DNA of 64,000 bases from Sebastes aleutianus (GCA_916700875.1 CAKAKS010000067.1:31606531-31670530); one strand, 5' to 3'; counted from the stretch's first letter, positions 32,786 through 42,214 are shown. The notes: generated by a model from the letters alone, not told the origin. Made by a program: numbers and translations.

Positions 32786-35183
32786 GTTCTTATTGCTGAC
32801 AAACTGGTTAACAGTGTACAAGAAGCTAACGAGCTAGTAGGTCAATCTATTTATATCATGTTTATAGCTTATTTTGTATATTGGTAGAAATTAAATTTTT
32901 TTATTCTAACGTTTTTAATCTATTCTTTTTGTTATTATTATACTGCTTACTTGCACCAACAAATCCAAAGCAAATTTCCTGGTGTATCCCTCTTACACCT
33001 GGCAATAAACACCATTCTGATTGTGATTCTGATTGTGATGCTTTGGTTTTGTTGGTGCAAGTAAGCAGTATAATAATAATAATAACAAAAGAATAGATAA
33101 AAACGTTAGAATAAAATAAGAATACAAAAAAATTGGATCCACCTCGCCAGCTGGTCGGAGGTTGCAAGATGTCCTCTAGTCTTGTTGTTCTATACATGTA
33201 ATCTGTTTTATTCAACAGCAGATTATTATTAGTTATTATTGTTGACAAACTGGTTAACAGTGTGGGAAGAAGCTAACGAGCTAGTAGGTCAATGGCAATA
33301 TTTGCACTATCTGTCTATATCATGTTTATAGCTTATTTTGTATATTGGTAGAATTTAAATTGTTTTATTCTTATTTTATTCTAACGTTTTTAATCTATTC
33401 TTTTGTTATTATTATACTGCTAACTTGCACCAACAAAACCAAAGCAAATGTCCTAGTGTAAACCTCTTACACCTGGCCATAAACACCATTCTGATTGTGA
33501 TTGTGATGTGTGGCTGTGGATCCAGCTCGCCAGCTGGTCGAGGTTGCAAGATGTCCTCTAGTCTTGTTGATGAAGAAGCTAGTAGCCACTAGCCTACTTT
33601 GTTTTTAGCCACAATGGGCAGCTAACTGTCAAGCTAATGCTAACGTTAGCATTATTAGCAGCAAATAAAGTGCCACAGTTACACTTTGTTTTCTTCTTCT
33701 TACTCTCTAGGCTTCTCCTGTAGGCCGACACCAACAAAACACCCTCTTGGTAGCTTTGCTAAGCAACTAGTCATCCTGAATGTCACTTGATATTAAACCA
33801 CCAAAGCAGAGAACTAGCCTGTCATGGCATCAACTCTTCTGCGCAATTCAGGGCTAATCATGATGATATTCGACTCTGTGTATTTCCTGTCATTTAATTA
33901 CCTGATAATGCTGCATTAGCCTTCCAAGAAGGCTGTCTAGCTCATGTCTACTTTGGCTATGATTATGTGACTTTAACCTTCTTCTATACATGTAATGTGT
34001 TATATTTAAAAGAAGAAAGCCTGACAGATTATTATTATTATTAGTTCTTATTGCTGACAAACTGGTTAACAGTGTAGAAGAAGCTAATGATCTAGTATAT
34101 CATGTTTATTTATTTGTATAGCTTATTTTGTATATTGTATATTAGTAGAATTTCAATTTTTTTATTCTTATTTTATTCTAACGTTTTTAATCTATTCTTT
34201 TGTTATTATTATACTGCTTACTTGCACCAACAAAACCAAAGTAAATTTCCTAGTTTAAGCCTCTTACACCTGGCCATAAAACATGTAATCTGTTATATTT
34301 AAAAGAAGAAAGCCTGACAGGTTATTATTATTAGTAGTTCTTATTGCTGACAAACTGGTTAACAGTGTAGAAGAAGCTAACGAGCTAGTAGGTCAATCTG
34401 TTTATATCATGTTTACTTTTGTTTATAGCTTATTTTGTATATTGGTAGAATTCCACATTTTTAATTCTTATTTTATTCTAATGTGTTGATCTATTCTTTT
34501 GTTATTATTATACTGCTTACTTGCACTAGTAGGTCAATGGCAATATTGTTTATATCATGTTTATTTTTGTTTATAGCTTATATTGTATATTGGTAGAATT
34601 TAAATTTTGTTATTCTTATTTTACTCTAACGTTTTTAATCTATTCTTTTGTTATTATTATTATACTGCTTACTTGCACCAACAAAACCAAAGCAAATGTC
34701 CTAGTGTAAACCTCTTACACCTGGCTATAAACACCATTCTGATTGTGATTGTGATGCTTTGGTTTTGTTGGTGCAAGTAATCAGTATAATAATAACAAAA
34801 AGAATAGGTAAAAACGTTAGAATAAAATAAGAATAGAATCCAGCTCGCCAGCTGATCTGGGTTGCAAGATGTCCTCTAGTCTTGTTGTTGATGAAGAAGC
34901 TAGTAGCCTACTTTGTTTTTAGCCACACCAGCAGCTAAATAAAGTGTGTGAGTCTGTTTCTACCTTTATAGTGAACACGCAGGTTGTTCTGAGAGAGCCC
35001 GATGTAGCTGAACTTGTCCTTCGGGCTCCAGGAGCGAGGCAGCGGACTCTCCGTCTCGTTGACGGCCGGATAGAGCCTCCGGAGCCGCAGGTTGAGCTCC
35101 TTCTCCTGCTCGTTCAGAGCCGAGTCTCCGTGCACCACCACCGACATCAGGAAGCCTCCACAGCCCGACGACTGGCCGGACAT
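10377..35183 (-). CDS. ranbp9: ranbp9 (Ran-binding protein 9 / RanBPM), complete 14-exon coding sequence
   Basis: Coding exons in transcript order: 35183-34964, 27650-27539, 24498-24446, 21788-21621, 20030-20008, 17351-17167, 15627-15515, 15283-15175, 14061-13907, 13398-13245, 11998-11877, 11420-11269, 11091-10980, 10507-10377. All junctions are GT-AG and in frame, giving 1809 nt (602 aa plus stop TAG). Domains: SPRY about 45-230 (RSWSPKDKFSYIGLSQNNLR, IPAACGVYYFEVKI, DVIGCCVNLIN); LisH about 255-287 (MVASYLVHHSYCATAEAFAK); CTLH about 289-345; a Ser/Pro linker; C-terminal CRA about 480-600 ending FASVDDYLH. VDANFGQHPFVFDIEDYMRE favours RANBP9 over RANBP10. Known role: a scaffold subunit of the CTLH/GID E3 ligase in nucleus and cytosol. 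The start is the first in-frame ATG after a stop at 35220-35222. The human protein is longer (about 729 aa), mainly through its N-terminal Pro/Gln-rich region. Confidence 0.96.
11516..11800. mobile_element. Solo end of the 52-55 kb foldback family, in ranbp9 intron 11
   Basis: It starts with GGCTGGGACGATACACCTAT and continues with CGATACGATAACGTTTCC, CAGAGTTAGCATGCAGCTTT and CCATCCTTTACTGGATGTG. These are in the same order as in the arms of the element at 52279-55509. It preserves the site that is interrupted by a SINE at 53018, so it serves as an in-window empty site. Confidence 0.7.
12170..12600. repeat. Repeat-like, CpG-rich segment in ranbp9 intron 10
   Basis: It begins TAGGGATAGACCGATACC followed by several CCGATACGAGTACCGATACC-type direct repeats. 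This is typical of the ends of fish hAT-like MITEs and resembles the style of 31436-31895. A GC-rich tract then runs from about 12290 to 12550. No matching right end was found, so it may be truncated. Confidence 0.45.
14082..15174. other. ranbp9 intron 8: purine-rich tract, nothing recognised
   Basis: A GA/AAG-rich stretch at about 14075-14300 (pyrimidine-rich on the transcribed sense strand) is followed by AT-rich sequence. No exon or transposon end was identified. Confidence 0.5.
15284..15514 (-). other. ranbp9 intron 7: 231 nt, stop-free in the coding frame
   Basis: The intron lies between the LisH exon (15627-15515) and the CTLH exon (15283-15175). Its donor is A|GTGAGT and its acceptor TTTGCAG. 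Its length is exactly 77 codons and the reading frame through it has no stop, so a continuous frame of about 156 codons runs from the LisH exon into the CTLH exon. Retention would insert 77 residues between the two domains. Whether it is ever retained is unknown. Confidence 0.85.
16469..16535 (-). pseudogene. Decayed partial duplicate of ranbp9 exon 6, inside intron 6
   Basis: On the minus strand this segment reads RIKAQMDHFPVREQEP, then a stop, then sequence matching the exon end. The true exon 6 (17351-17167) reads KIQAQIDRFPIGEREGEWQ and then MIQK. On the nucleotide level, ACTTCTGGATCA, GGGGAAG and ATCTGGGCC blocks are shared in order, with about a 12-nt deletion and scattered substitutions. 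Only the 3' portion of the exon is recognisable. It lies 632 bp from the real exon within the following intron. The in-frame stop and deletion argue against use as an alternative coding exon. Confidence 0.7.
17352..20007. other. ranbp9 intron 5, nothing coding recognised
   Basis: About 2.7 kb without a recognised exon. It has short simple repeats (AG-rich at about 17360-17385, TATATA near 17830-17845, TG at about 18665-18675) and no transposon ends I could define. Confidence 0.5.
20990..21400. other. CpG-rich patch in ranbp9 intron 4
   Basis: About 400 bp is conspicuously richer in CG dinucleotides than the flanking intron. It includes a short tandem duplication (GTGCGGCTCCTCG twice near 21290-21316) and a CAG run. 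It could be an internal promoter-like CpG island or a young GC-rich insertion. There is no exon evidence. Confidence 0.4.
22358..22873 (+). mobile_element. TTAA-flanked ~510 bp MITE, copy A (ranbp9 intron 3)
   Basis: The left end is TTAA + AGGTCCCATATTG and the right end is CGATATGGGACCT + TTAA, a short inverted terminal repeat of about 11 bp bordered by TTAA on both sides. There is no open frame of note. Related copies lie at 37968-38480, 45505-45953, 59060-59561 and 60475-60990, with a remnant at about 26770-26925. TTAA borders suggest mobilisation by a piggyBac-type transposase (inference). Confidence 0.8.
24830..25340. repeat. Dispersed repeat in ranbp9 intron 2
   Basis: Part of it (about 24830-25025) is the reverse complement of sequence at about 53485-53695. 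Shared landmarks are GGGCCCAAAAATACTTTTTT, ATTTACATCATTAGGTCCTA and GAATAGCCCTTATTTACATC. The 53 kb copy lies inside the foldback element, so this is either part of that family or another repeat carried by it. Confidence 0.65.
26770..26925 (+). mobile_element. Decayed remnant of the TTAA MITE family
   Basis: It keeps the AAACGGAGCGTTTCAGAC block, the GTTCTAGTAGAAAC block and a right end ending GGGCCTCTTTAA, in the same order as in 22700-22873. The left two thirds are missing. Confidence 0.65.
27175..27340. repeat. Repeat shared with the element at 2889-3383
   Basis: TTAACCGATAACCGA-type motifs are followed by a block containing GCCAGCTGCAGTGTA and ACCCAGTTCACCC. The same blocks occur in reverse order and orientation at about 3140-3270 in the nol7 intron. 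Confidence 0.6.
28885..30505 (-). mobile_element. Tc1/mariner element with about 210-bp inverted terminal repeats
   Basis: It is bounded by CAGACGTAGGCAAAGTTGTT at the left (28885) and its exact reverse complement at the right (to 30505), with TA at each border as expected for a Tc1 target site. The inverted similarity extends about 210 bp inward on both sides (28885-29097 against 30293-30505). The total is 1621 bp, normal for fish Tc1 elements. A transposase on the minus strand is broken (see 29104-30145). The element lies in ranbp9 intron 1. Confidence 0.93.
29104..30145 (-). pseudogene. Tc1-type DDE transposase, inactivated by frameshift and stop
   Basis: The N-terminal half (start at 30145) has a helix-turn-helix/paired-like DNA-binding region and a GRGRKRK basic motif at the linker. 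The catalytic core is visible: first Asp in VLWTDETKLELFG, second Asp in LKQDNDPKHS, then the glutamate motif SPDLNPIEHLWKEL near 29235-29300, as expected for a DD34E enzyme. The frame breaks just after DNDPKHS (stop at 29372-29374). The C-terminal part (29104-29316) is in another frame, and the segment between also carries an in-frame stop. Minimal lesions are therefore a small indel and one nonsense change. The enzyme is not functional as read, although both inverted repeats survive. Confidence 0.9.
31436..31895. mobile_element. MITE with GGGATGCAC inverted ends (hAT-like)
   Basis: The left end is GGGATGCACAGATACCGGAT and the right end reads ATCGGTGCATCCC, its inverted counterpart. Internal GGATCGG/ATCGGATCGG motifs occur near both ends. 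There is no transposase. The end sequence is typical of short hAT-like elements in fish genomes (family placement from memory). Confidence 0.7.
32338..34930. repeat. Complex tandem duplication array in ranbp9 intron 1, next to exon 1
   Basis: A block starting near 32385 (TACTCTCTAGGCTTCTC, GTAGGCCGACAC) is repeated starting near 33708, a period of about 1.3 kb. A sub-block of about 300 bp (GACAAACTGGTTAACAGTGT, then AACGAGCTAGTAGGTCAAT, then TACTGCTTACTTGCACCAAC, then ATAAACACCATTCTGATTG) recurs at about 32800, 33245, 34058, 34345 and partly at 34525. The tail ATAAACACCATTCTGATTGTGATTG resembles the 3' ends of fish non-LTR retrotransposons. Segments 32902-32963 and 33042-33122 are inverted copies, as are 34620-34695 and 34757-34835, so hairpins are possible. 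An (ATT)n run sits at 32738-32785. Confidence 0.8.
32738..32785. repeat. (ATT)n microsatellite
   Basis: A run of 16 ATT/TTA trinucleotides inside the duplicated block. The corresponding positions in the other copies carry only two to four repeats. Confidence 0.95.
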
Positions 35184-35299
35184 CACGGCTACACCACCAC
35201 CACCACCGATGTCTGCTGGTTAAGCTTTAATGGGGCTTGTCAGGAACAAGCCGGAGCCTCTGGCGTCCGTCAGTGTCAACGTGTTTTTAAAGGGTTTAG

Positions 35300-35400
35300 T
35301 AAAGCTAAGCTAAGCTAAGCTAACTAGCATGCTAAGCTAACTAGCTAGCAGGCTAAGCTAACTAGCCAGCTAGCAGGCTAAGCTAACTGGTTGAGCCTCA
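35300..35400. repeat. Short direct repeats GCTAAGCTAACTAGC upstream of ranbp9
   Basis: GCTAA/CTAGC motifs are repeated about a dozen times within 100 bp, roughly 120-220 bp upstream of the ranbp9 ATG, in the likely 5' UTR or promoter. Confidence 0.85.
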
Positions 35401-35573
35401 GGTTGACATTAGCTCACACAAAAGACACAGAATAGAGACACTAGGACGGAAGGAGACTGGCTGTCAACGCAGGGATCCGGAGACGGGAGTTAAGAGACAC
35501 CCAGAGACAGAGACAGCGAGAGGACAGCAGCTGGTCGTCGGTTGAGAGTAGAGTAAAGAACTCACTAACGTAC

Positions 35574-35897
35574 TGACGTTAGCGGAGCGACCAGACGGAT
35601 CCAGAGACCAGGCGGATCCAGAGTCAGTCTAACGTTAGCGGAGCGACCAGACGGATCCAGAGACCAGGCGGATCCAGAGTCAGTCTAACGTTAGCGGAGC
35701 GACCAGACGGATCCAGAGACCAGGCGGATCCAGAGTCAGTCTGACGTTAGCGGAGCGACCAGGCGGATCCAGAGTCAGTCTAACGTTAGCGGAGCGACCA
35801 GACGGATCCAGAGTCAGTCTAACGTTAGCGGAGCGACCAGACGGATCCAGAGTCAGTCTAACGTTAGCGGAGCGACCAGACGGATCCAGAGTCAGTC
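35574..35897. repeat. Minisatellite with 56-bp and 39-bp units in the ranbp9 upstream region
   Basis: There are seven contiguous units: three of 56 bp (35574-35629, 35630-35685, 35686-35741) and four of 39 bp (35742-35780, 35781-35819, 35820-35858, 35859-35897). Each begins T[A/G]ACGTTAGCGGAGCGACCA and ends GGATCCAGAGTCAGTC. The long unit differs by an internal 17-bp duplication containing a second GGATCCAGAG. The array ends about 390 bp from the ranbp9 ATG at its near edge. Confidence 0.95.
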
Positions 35898-36057
35898 TAA
35901 CGAGCTCAGCTAGCAGAGCTCTTTTGTTTGTTGTCGGAGCGTGATCCGCTCATCTGATTGGCTGAGAGCAGCTCCACTCACTTCCTATATGGGAATGTGA
36001 AATAAACACACAGAATGACCAGCACAGTGGATGGATGGAACTACAGCAGACAGATTC

Positions 36058-36115
36058 AAGACTCAAGACTCAAGATTCAAGATTCAAGATTCAAGATGTT
36101 TATTTATAACAATCG
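36058..36115 (-). repeat. (TTGAATC)n-type tail, probable non-LTR retrotransposon 3' end
   Basis: ATTCAAG/ACTCAAG heptamers are repeated seven or so times and followed by ATGTTTATTTATAAC. On the minus strand this is ATAAACAT followed by (CTTGAAT)n, the form expected of a LINE/SINE 3' tail. The element body was not recognised. Confidence 0.45.
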
Positions 36116-36147
36116 TGTGAAATGCTTTTTTTGCTGGGAAGCTCCAT

Positions 36148-36872
36148 TAAAATAATAAGATATATTACATTAAAGTTATATTACATTAAAATAATAAGTT
36201 ATATAACATTAAAGTTATATTACATTAAAATAATAAGTTATATTACATTAAAGTTATATTACATTAAAGTTATATTACATTAAAATAATAAGTTATATAA
36301 CATTAAAGTTATATTACATTAAAATAATAAGTTATATTACATTAAAGTTATATTACATTAAAGTTATATTACATTAAAATAATAAGTTATATTACATTAA
36401 AATAATAAGATATATTACATTAAAGTTATATTACATTAAAATAATAAGTTATATTACATTAAAGTTATATTACATTAAAATAATAAGTTATATTACATTA
36501 AAGTTATATTACATTAAAGTGATATAACATTAAAATAATAAGTTATATTACATTAAAATAATAAGTTATATTTAATTAAAGTTATATTACATTAAAATAA
36601 TAAGTTATATTTAATTAAAGTTATATTACATTAAAATAATAAGTTATATTACATTAAAATAATAAGTTATATTACATTAAAGTTATATTACATTCAAGTT
36701 ATATAACATTAAAATAATAAGTTATATTACATTAAAATAATAAGTTATATTTAATTAAAGTTATATTACATTAAAATAATAAGTTATATTACATTAAAAT
36801 AATAAGTTATATTACAATAAAGATATATTACATTAAAGTTATATTACATTAAAATAATAAGTTATATTACAA
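36148..36872. repeat. AT-rich minisatellite with alternating 16-bp and 23-bp units
   Basis: About 720 bp is built from AAAGTTATATTACATT (16 bp) and a form carrying an extra AATAATA (23 bp, AAAATAATAAGTTATATTACATT), in irregular order. Variants include TTTAATT in place of TACATT and a few single-base changes. Confidence 0.95.
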
Positions 36873-37389
36873 TTATAATTATAAAAGGAAATACTTTGTA
36901 CAAGGGCATATTAAGAACATATACATTAAGAACATGTACATATCAGGAAGTATGAATGTACATATATAAGAAATACTTTGTACAAGGCATATTAAAAACA
37001 TATACATTAAGAACATATACAGTATATACATTATAAGATATATTTTTTAGATAGAAGATTTTTTATTTTTTTTTTAGATAGAAGATGTTCTGTAAAAACA
37101 GGACAAAAAACATCAGTAGTTTAGTTACAAGGTATACTCTAGATACAGTCAGTATTCTGAATTTAACCCCTATTACACTTCCTTTATTTTAATATCCAAA
37201 GACATCAGTTTGCTATACAGTAAATAGCATTTTTTACTTGTCATTGACCTATCATCACCAGGGCAACCGCTTTGGTCCAGGTTTACTTCCTGTCATCTTG
37301 AGGTCAGAGGTCAAGGGACCCATTTGAAAATGGCCAGTTTTTCTTCACCAAAATTTAGCTTACTTTTGAAGTGTTATTTATCCTCCTTC

Positions 37390-37925
37390 CTGAAGGCACA
37401 CAGAATGACCAGTACAGTGGATGGATGGATGACTTTATTTCGAACATAAAATAAATAAAAACAGATACAAAATAATAACAAACAAAACAAGAGTAATAGT
37501 GTCCGAAAAGGAGCAGGTAGAAGTAAAACTTATATTTTCCTACCCCTTTCTCACCTCTCCTCTAATAACTCATATATCATAGAATGATAATATAATATAA
37601 TATATAAACTATCCCAGATTTATTTACATCCCAAATTGAATATATGAACAGCATCCCAAGTTTATTTACAACCCACATATCCATCCGGAGTTAAAAAGTA
37701 TATAACCAACCCTTAACACAACCCTTATCACAACTCTTCCTCAACCATATGCCTCCCAAAAATATCTTTTTTGTATAGCTTTTTAAATTGATTTATATTT
37801 GTGATCCGCTTCAACCCATCACCCAACCCATTCCACAAATCCACCCCACAGACTGAAATACACATACTCTTCTTTTTGTGCGAACACAATGCTTTTTAAA
37901 ATTTAATTTTCCAGCAGATAGAAGG
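37390..37925 (-). repeat. Possible LINE/SINE 3' region (minus orientation)
   Basis: It is bounded on one side by GGATGGATGGATG followed by ACTTTATTTCGAACATAAAA, which on the minus strand reads as an A/T-rich 3' end with a polyadenylation-like motif and short tandem tail. Sequences of this kind (GTCCGAAAAGGAGCAGGTAG) are widespread in fish genomes as non-LTR element 3' ends, by recollection. No reverse-transcriptase coding was seen. Confidence 0.4.
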
Positions 37926-37967
37926 TGTTGTGTAAAAATAAGGGCTATGAAGCAGCAGACGCCTGGT

Positions 37968-38480
37968 TTAAAGGTGAGATAAAAAAGTGAGATTTTCATG
38001 TCTTTTATATTATAAAGCAGGTTTAAGTGCTATATATAAATACTGTTAAACTATCAAAACGCTCAATATACGGAGAAATACACACACAGCCCGTGTTCAG
38101 AAATTGTGCGTTTGAAACAAGCCGTCAGGATTTCTGTCCATTTGTGATGTCATAAACATACAATATTTAGACCATTACATGGTTTTAAACATAAACATAC
38201 TAAATGGGTCCCAGTTTATTTCCTGTTGCAGTGTATGTGAATGACATCAGCTGACAGGAAGTAACCATGGACCTAAACTGTTGCCTAGCAACGCAATTCC
38301 ATTGCAATTCCGTTGAAATTAACTAAAACGGAGTGTTTGAGTCGGAGGATAAATACATCATATTCAGGCAGACAGTATGAGGAAAATAAAGTTGTTTTTT
38401 AACATTACAGCATATAAACATGTTCTGGTATAAACACAAAATACAAGTATGAACCTGACAATGAGCACGATATGGGACAC
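37968..38480 (+). mobile_element. TTAA MITE family, copy B (degenerate ends)
   Basis: It is collinear with 22358-22873 over its full length. The left end is altered (TTAAAGGTGAGATAAAAAAG) and the right end reads GATATGGGACACTG, so the right TTAA is lost. About 25 bp immediately left of the element (GGGCTATGAAGCAGCAGAC) are also shared with copy A. Confidence 0.8.
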
Positions 38481-38776
38481 TGTCAGACTCATGATGGACA
38501 GGTAAAAAGAGTAATGGAATTAATGCAGCGAAACCAGAGATATTTTCGAGATATTGTCGTCACTTGAGGCAATTTATCAAACTTCATGCAGCTCCCTCTG
38601 GAGACACAAAACACTTTATATAACTGTTTCCACATATGCAGTAGTAGGCTACTCTCCAACACTTTTTTTCAGCATAATATCAACTGTAATAAAAAATGTA
38701 TACTAGATTTTGCCACAGGGTCCTCGAGGCAATATGTGTGCCCTTCATTAACACCAAACCGAGATATTTCACTAAC

Positions 38777-39100
38777 CTTAAAGGTGCAACGTGTAACGCC
38801 TAGCCACCCGCTGCCTCCCGGCGGCGGAGAGGACGAGGCGAGGGTGTGAGTCATTTTCTTATTTCTGCCATTTGGGATTTAATCCTATAAACAAACTATC
38901 AAAACCCACATGAACCATGGATGTATTATTGTTCTCACTCCCAACTTGTCAAATACCGCCGTTTGGTAAGCGCCCCTCGGCATCAGAGACCGACGTACGG
39001 AGGCGCCCTTTTAGCACCGGTATGTGACGAACCGGGCTTTCAACTAACTTCACGTGACTTGTCGGTATCGTCAGTCCCGTGAGTCGCTAGTCAGTTTCCT
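38777..39100. repeat. Possible TTAA-bordered repeat
   Basis: It begins TTAAAGGTGCAACGTGTAAC at a TTAA and continues into a GC-rich stretch. The right end is not clear. It precedes the dispersed repeat at 39113. Confidence 0.35.
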
Positions 39101-39112
39101 AACCCTAACTAA

Positions 39113-39680
39113 ATGGTTGTGTCGTGTAAACGGAAGTTTATTTTGATTGACAATAAGGGGGGTTCTGAACAGTTTACACATCAGAAGTGCTCGCCATCCA
39201 ATCGGCGAAAAATGCAATTCTTGCAGAAATCTAAAAAATGTCAAAAGTTTTTGATACCAAATCACAGCATGGCTTTTTCTATGGTGTTCCTCAAGGTCTT
39301 GGGGTCTTAATGTGGTATTTTTGAGGAATTATTGATAATTTTGATCAATAATCAAGTGATAAAAAATGGTTAAATTTAGCACCAAATCTGTGTAACACGT
39401 GGTATCAACTCCAAACTTGCTGCAACAACTTATGAGACAAAATAGAGCAAACCTTTATGCACTTTTACAATTTATTTTAAATAATTAATTAATTCATGAA
39501 CAACTTAACACACAGTGCTGAGCTGCATCTTAAATTAATCTTCAGGTTCCCAGTTTTCAGATGATGTACACCACTTCTATGTGACATCTACTGTTGACCT
39601 GCTATCTCCCCCTAAAGACCTCCTGTACCCCCCTAAAAAAAGACAACAACAGGTCTTTTGTGGGTCTCAGAGGGTTAAAT
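39113..39680 (+). repeat. Dispersed repeat, copy 1 (inverted relative to 57835-58410)
   Basis: Shared blocks in order are CAGTTTACA, ATGCAATTCTTGC, CACAGCATGGCTTTTTCTAT, GGTGTTCCTCAAGGTCTTG, GTGTGTTAAG (inverted), CATCTACTG and CCCCCTAAA. The two copies are in opposite orientation about 18.5 kb apart. No coding potential or end structure was resolved. Confidence 0.7.
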
Positions 39681-40435
39681 GACCCCGGACTAATTAACAC
39701 ACTCTGACCTTATGGCCTTGTTGCCTTACCAGTGCCTAAAACCCACCAAAGCACACTATAATACAGCATCATTTAACAAATGATTGGCAGTAATATATTA
39801 GTCATGATTGCCAGTGAATGAACTAAAAATAAAACCTTTAAACCATCACGTTTTGTCGTCTTGTTTTTGTTTCCGACCGCTCTGATCAGAGTTACGAGGT
39901 AGACCATAGGCTGAAGGGAGGGTTTTTTTTTTTTCAGTTTGGCTTGTACTTGTACAGCCTGTGAAAGTCCCTCACACCAACATGTGGGAATGTTCATTGC
40001 ATCACTAAAAAGGAATCTGAAATGATGTTACGGTCCCTGTAGGGAAGCACTTGCTCAGATTCAGAGTCCCCTGGAAAAGAAACACAAATGGTAGAAGGCC
40101 TGGGCTGTTTATCATCAGCGAGACGAGTGTTGTAGAAGGAGGAGGACGGGGACTAACTGTTCTTGGAAAAGATCCTCGCTGTTTGTTTTATATCCTGCTT
40201 GGACAAGTGAAGTTTAACAGCATGAAGAAATACTTAAAAACATAGTAAAAACTGCAAATAATAACTTCATTGCAGTACAAGTGACAGTCCTGGATTCAAA
40301 ACCAGCAGCCTAGTGGAAAGTACATTTACTACTAGTAAAGTAATTAGTACTAGAAAATACACTTTTTAGATACTTTTACTTTACTTGTGTATATATATTT
40401 TACTTTTTACTCCATTACATTTAAAAAAGTTGTAT

Positions 40436-40635
40436 TATAAGAATAAAGTCAAAAGTTCAAGAGAAAAAAGTCATAATATTATGAGAATAAAGTCATAACT
40501 TTACGAGAGAAAAGTTGTAATATTAAGAGAAAAAAAGTCATACGTTTAAGAGAAAGAAAGTCGTAATATTATGAGAATAAAGTCATAAGTTTAAGAGAAA
40601 AAGTCATAATATTATGAGAATAAAGTCATAAATTT
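40436..40635. repeat. AAAGTCATAATATTATGAGAAT-type minisatellite
   Basis: Imperfect repeats of about 20-27 bp alternate AGTCATAA and GTCGTAA with ATTATGAGAATAA and TTTAAGAGAAA. The same motif family occurs at 47085-47475, 49380-49470 and 62340-62560, where it sits inside hAT-like elements. Confidence 0.85.
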
Positions 40636-40639
40636 CACA

Positions 40640-42200
40640 GCACCCTCTGGTGGTCCAGGCTCGACCTCACCACACAGAATGAGTCATGAGTTAATGCAAC
40701 ACACTGCAGTCATACTGTCATACTGACCTCCTTCTCCTGTTTCTAGGACCTGTTCTGAAGGAAATTTGAGATTTATATTAACTATTTCATCAGCCAGAAT
40801 ATTTGAATCAGAACCAAGAGACTTGATATCACACATGTTTCATTTCCTACATTTTAGAATTGATTGTGAGAGCTTATTGATTACTTTATTTAAATTGCGT
40901 CATGGCCATGCAACATTTTTTTTTACCCCGTATATTTAGATGGACCTGTCCAAGGAAAAAAGGCTGGCTGGATCAGTATCATCTTAATCTCCTCGTAAAA
41001 CATTATTTTATCAGAGAGCATTTCCTGATTTTACTTTTTTTTTTTATTTTTTATAATGTCCTTTTATTTCTTTTATCTTACATCATTGGAATGAGTTTTA
41101 TCTCTTTCATCATAAAATCTGATTATTTTATAATTTGTTGATTTTAATTTGCTGCCATGTGTGAAGAACTTTGCAACTCGTGCTGTATGAATAAAAATTA
41201 AGATTATTATAGGGAACGATTGCGATAATTTTCTTTGTAGTTTCATCAAAATAATAATTATAAAAAAATATCAAAAAAAAAATCTAATTGATTTCATGTA
41301 AATGTGTGCAATGTTTGTCACACGAGACCTAATACAAAAAGGATAATGGTGCAACGCTTCTGACAGCTTTCAGTCAGCTTTTCCATTACAAAGCATACAA
41401 TTCTTTAATATAAATATTAATTAATATATCTGATCCCTCACCGGCTTCCCATCTTTGCACACCGCCAGCGGTTGACCGCGGGTCTTTAGGTGAACATACC
41501 ATGGCAGCACCCGGCATGTTTTCTGGGAACAAATTAGCTCTATATTGGTGTCAAGACCCCCCAAATAAAAAAAAAATTAAAAAAAATATATATATATTTT
41601 ATAATAAATTTGAATAATAATTGAGAATGTCATAGATGTCATTGCGCCTGCTAGGGTTTAATCATCCTCTGGTAAACAAAAAGCAATCCGTAATGATCCA
41701 GAAAGGGGAATACCCAAACTGGTCTCTGCTTTCCGTGTTGATGTCAAGAACTGTCAGGACTTCATGATGTTAAAGTTCACATTTGATGCATTTATGGCCG
41801 TGACACAATCTGAAAATTACAACAAATTAGATCCACAGGTGTCAGAGCCAAGTTATTATTACTACCTTAAATACCTTCAGGTTTCTCACTATAGGCTATT
41901 GTGCATAATATTTTAGCAGATTCCACCAGAACTGGCATTAAAGTTGTAGCTATAAATCTGACACTTTGAGCTCTATCTACAAAGCTAAACAAAGCTAACA
42001 TGTATAATAATGAAAAGCCCCAAACTGTGAGCTCCGTTTGTAATGTACATACTGTTCCTGCTCTCTTCTTCAACAAAGAAAATGAGGCATTTTTGTTTCC
42101 TGCTATTGAAATGTTTACATGGTCAGTTACACAGTAACATCCCCATTAGTGGATTCTGGAGATCCATTGTCAAGCGTATTCAAAGCAAAACCGTTGGACA
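40640..42200. other. Gene-poor AT-rich DNA between repeats and rnf182; likely contains its 3' UTR
   Basis: No exon was recognised. T-rich and A-rich runs occur at 41030-41060 and 41270-41285. The proximal part (down to perhaps 41.0-41.5 kb) is expected to be the rnf182 3' UTR, but I could not choose a polyadenylation site with confidence. Confidence 0.4.
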
Positions 42201-42214
42201 TTCATCTGGTCCCA

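Noticed and set aside
10377..35183. ranbp10 instead of ranbp9
   Set aside because: The SPRY and linker sequences (KDKFSYIGLSQNNLR, FGQHPFVFDIEDYMRE, EVRCLGGRSPKSQDSYP) match RANBP9 better than the RANBP10 forms (KYNYIGLSQGNLR, FGQQPFLFDIEDYMRE), and the nol7 neighbour agrees.
35574..35897. CRISPR-like array (regular repeats)
   Set aside because: There are no unique spacers; units are contiguous tandem copies in a vertebrate promoter region. The same applies to the arrays at 36148, 47085 and 63402.
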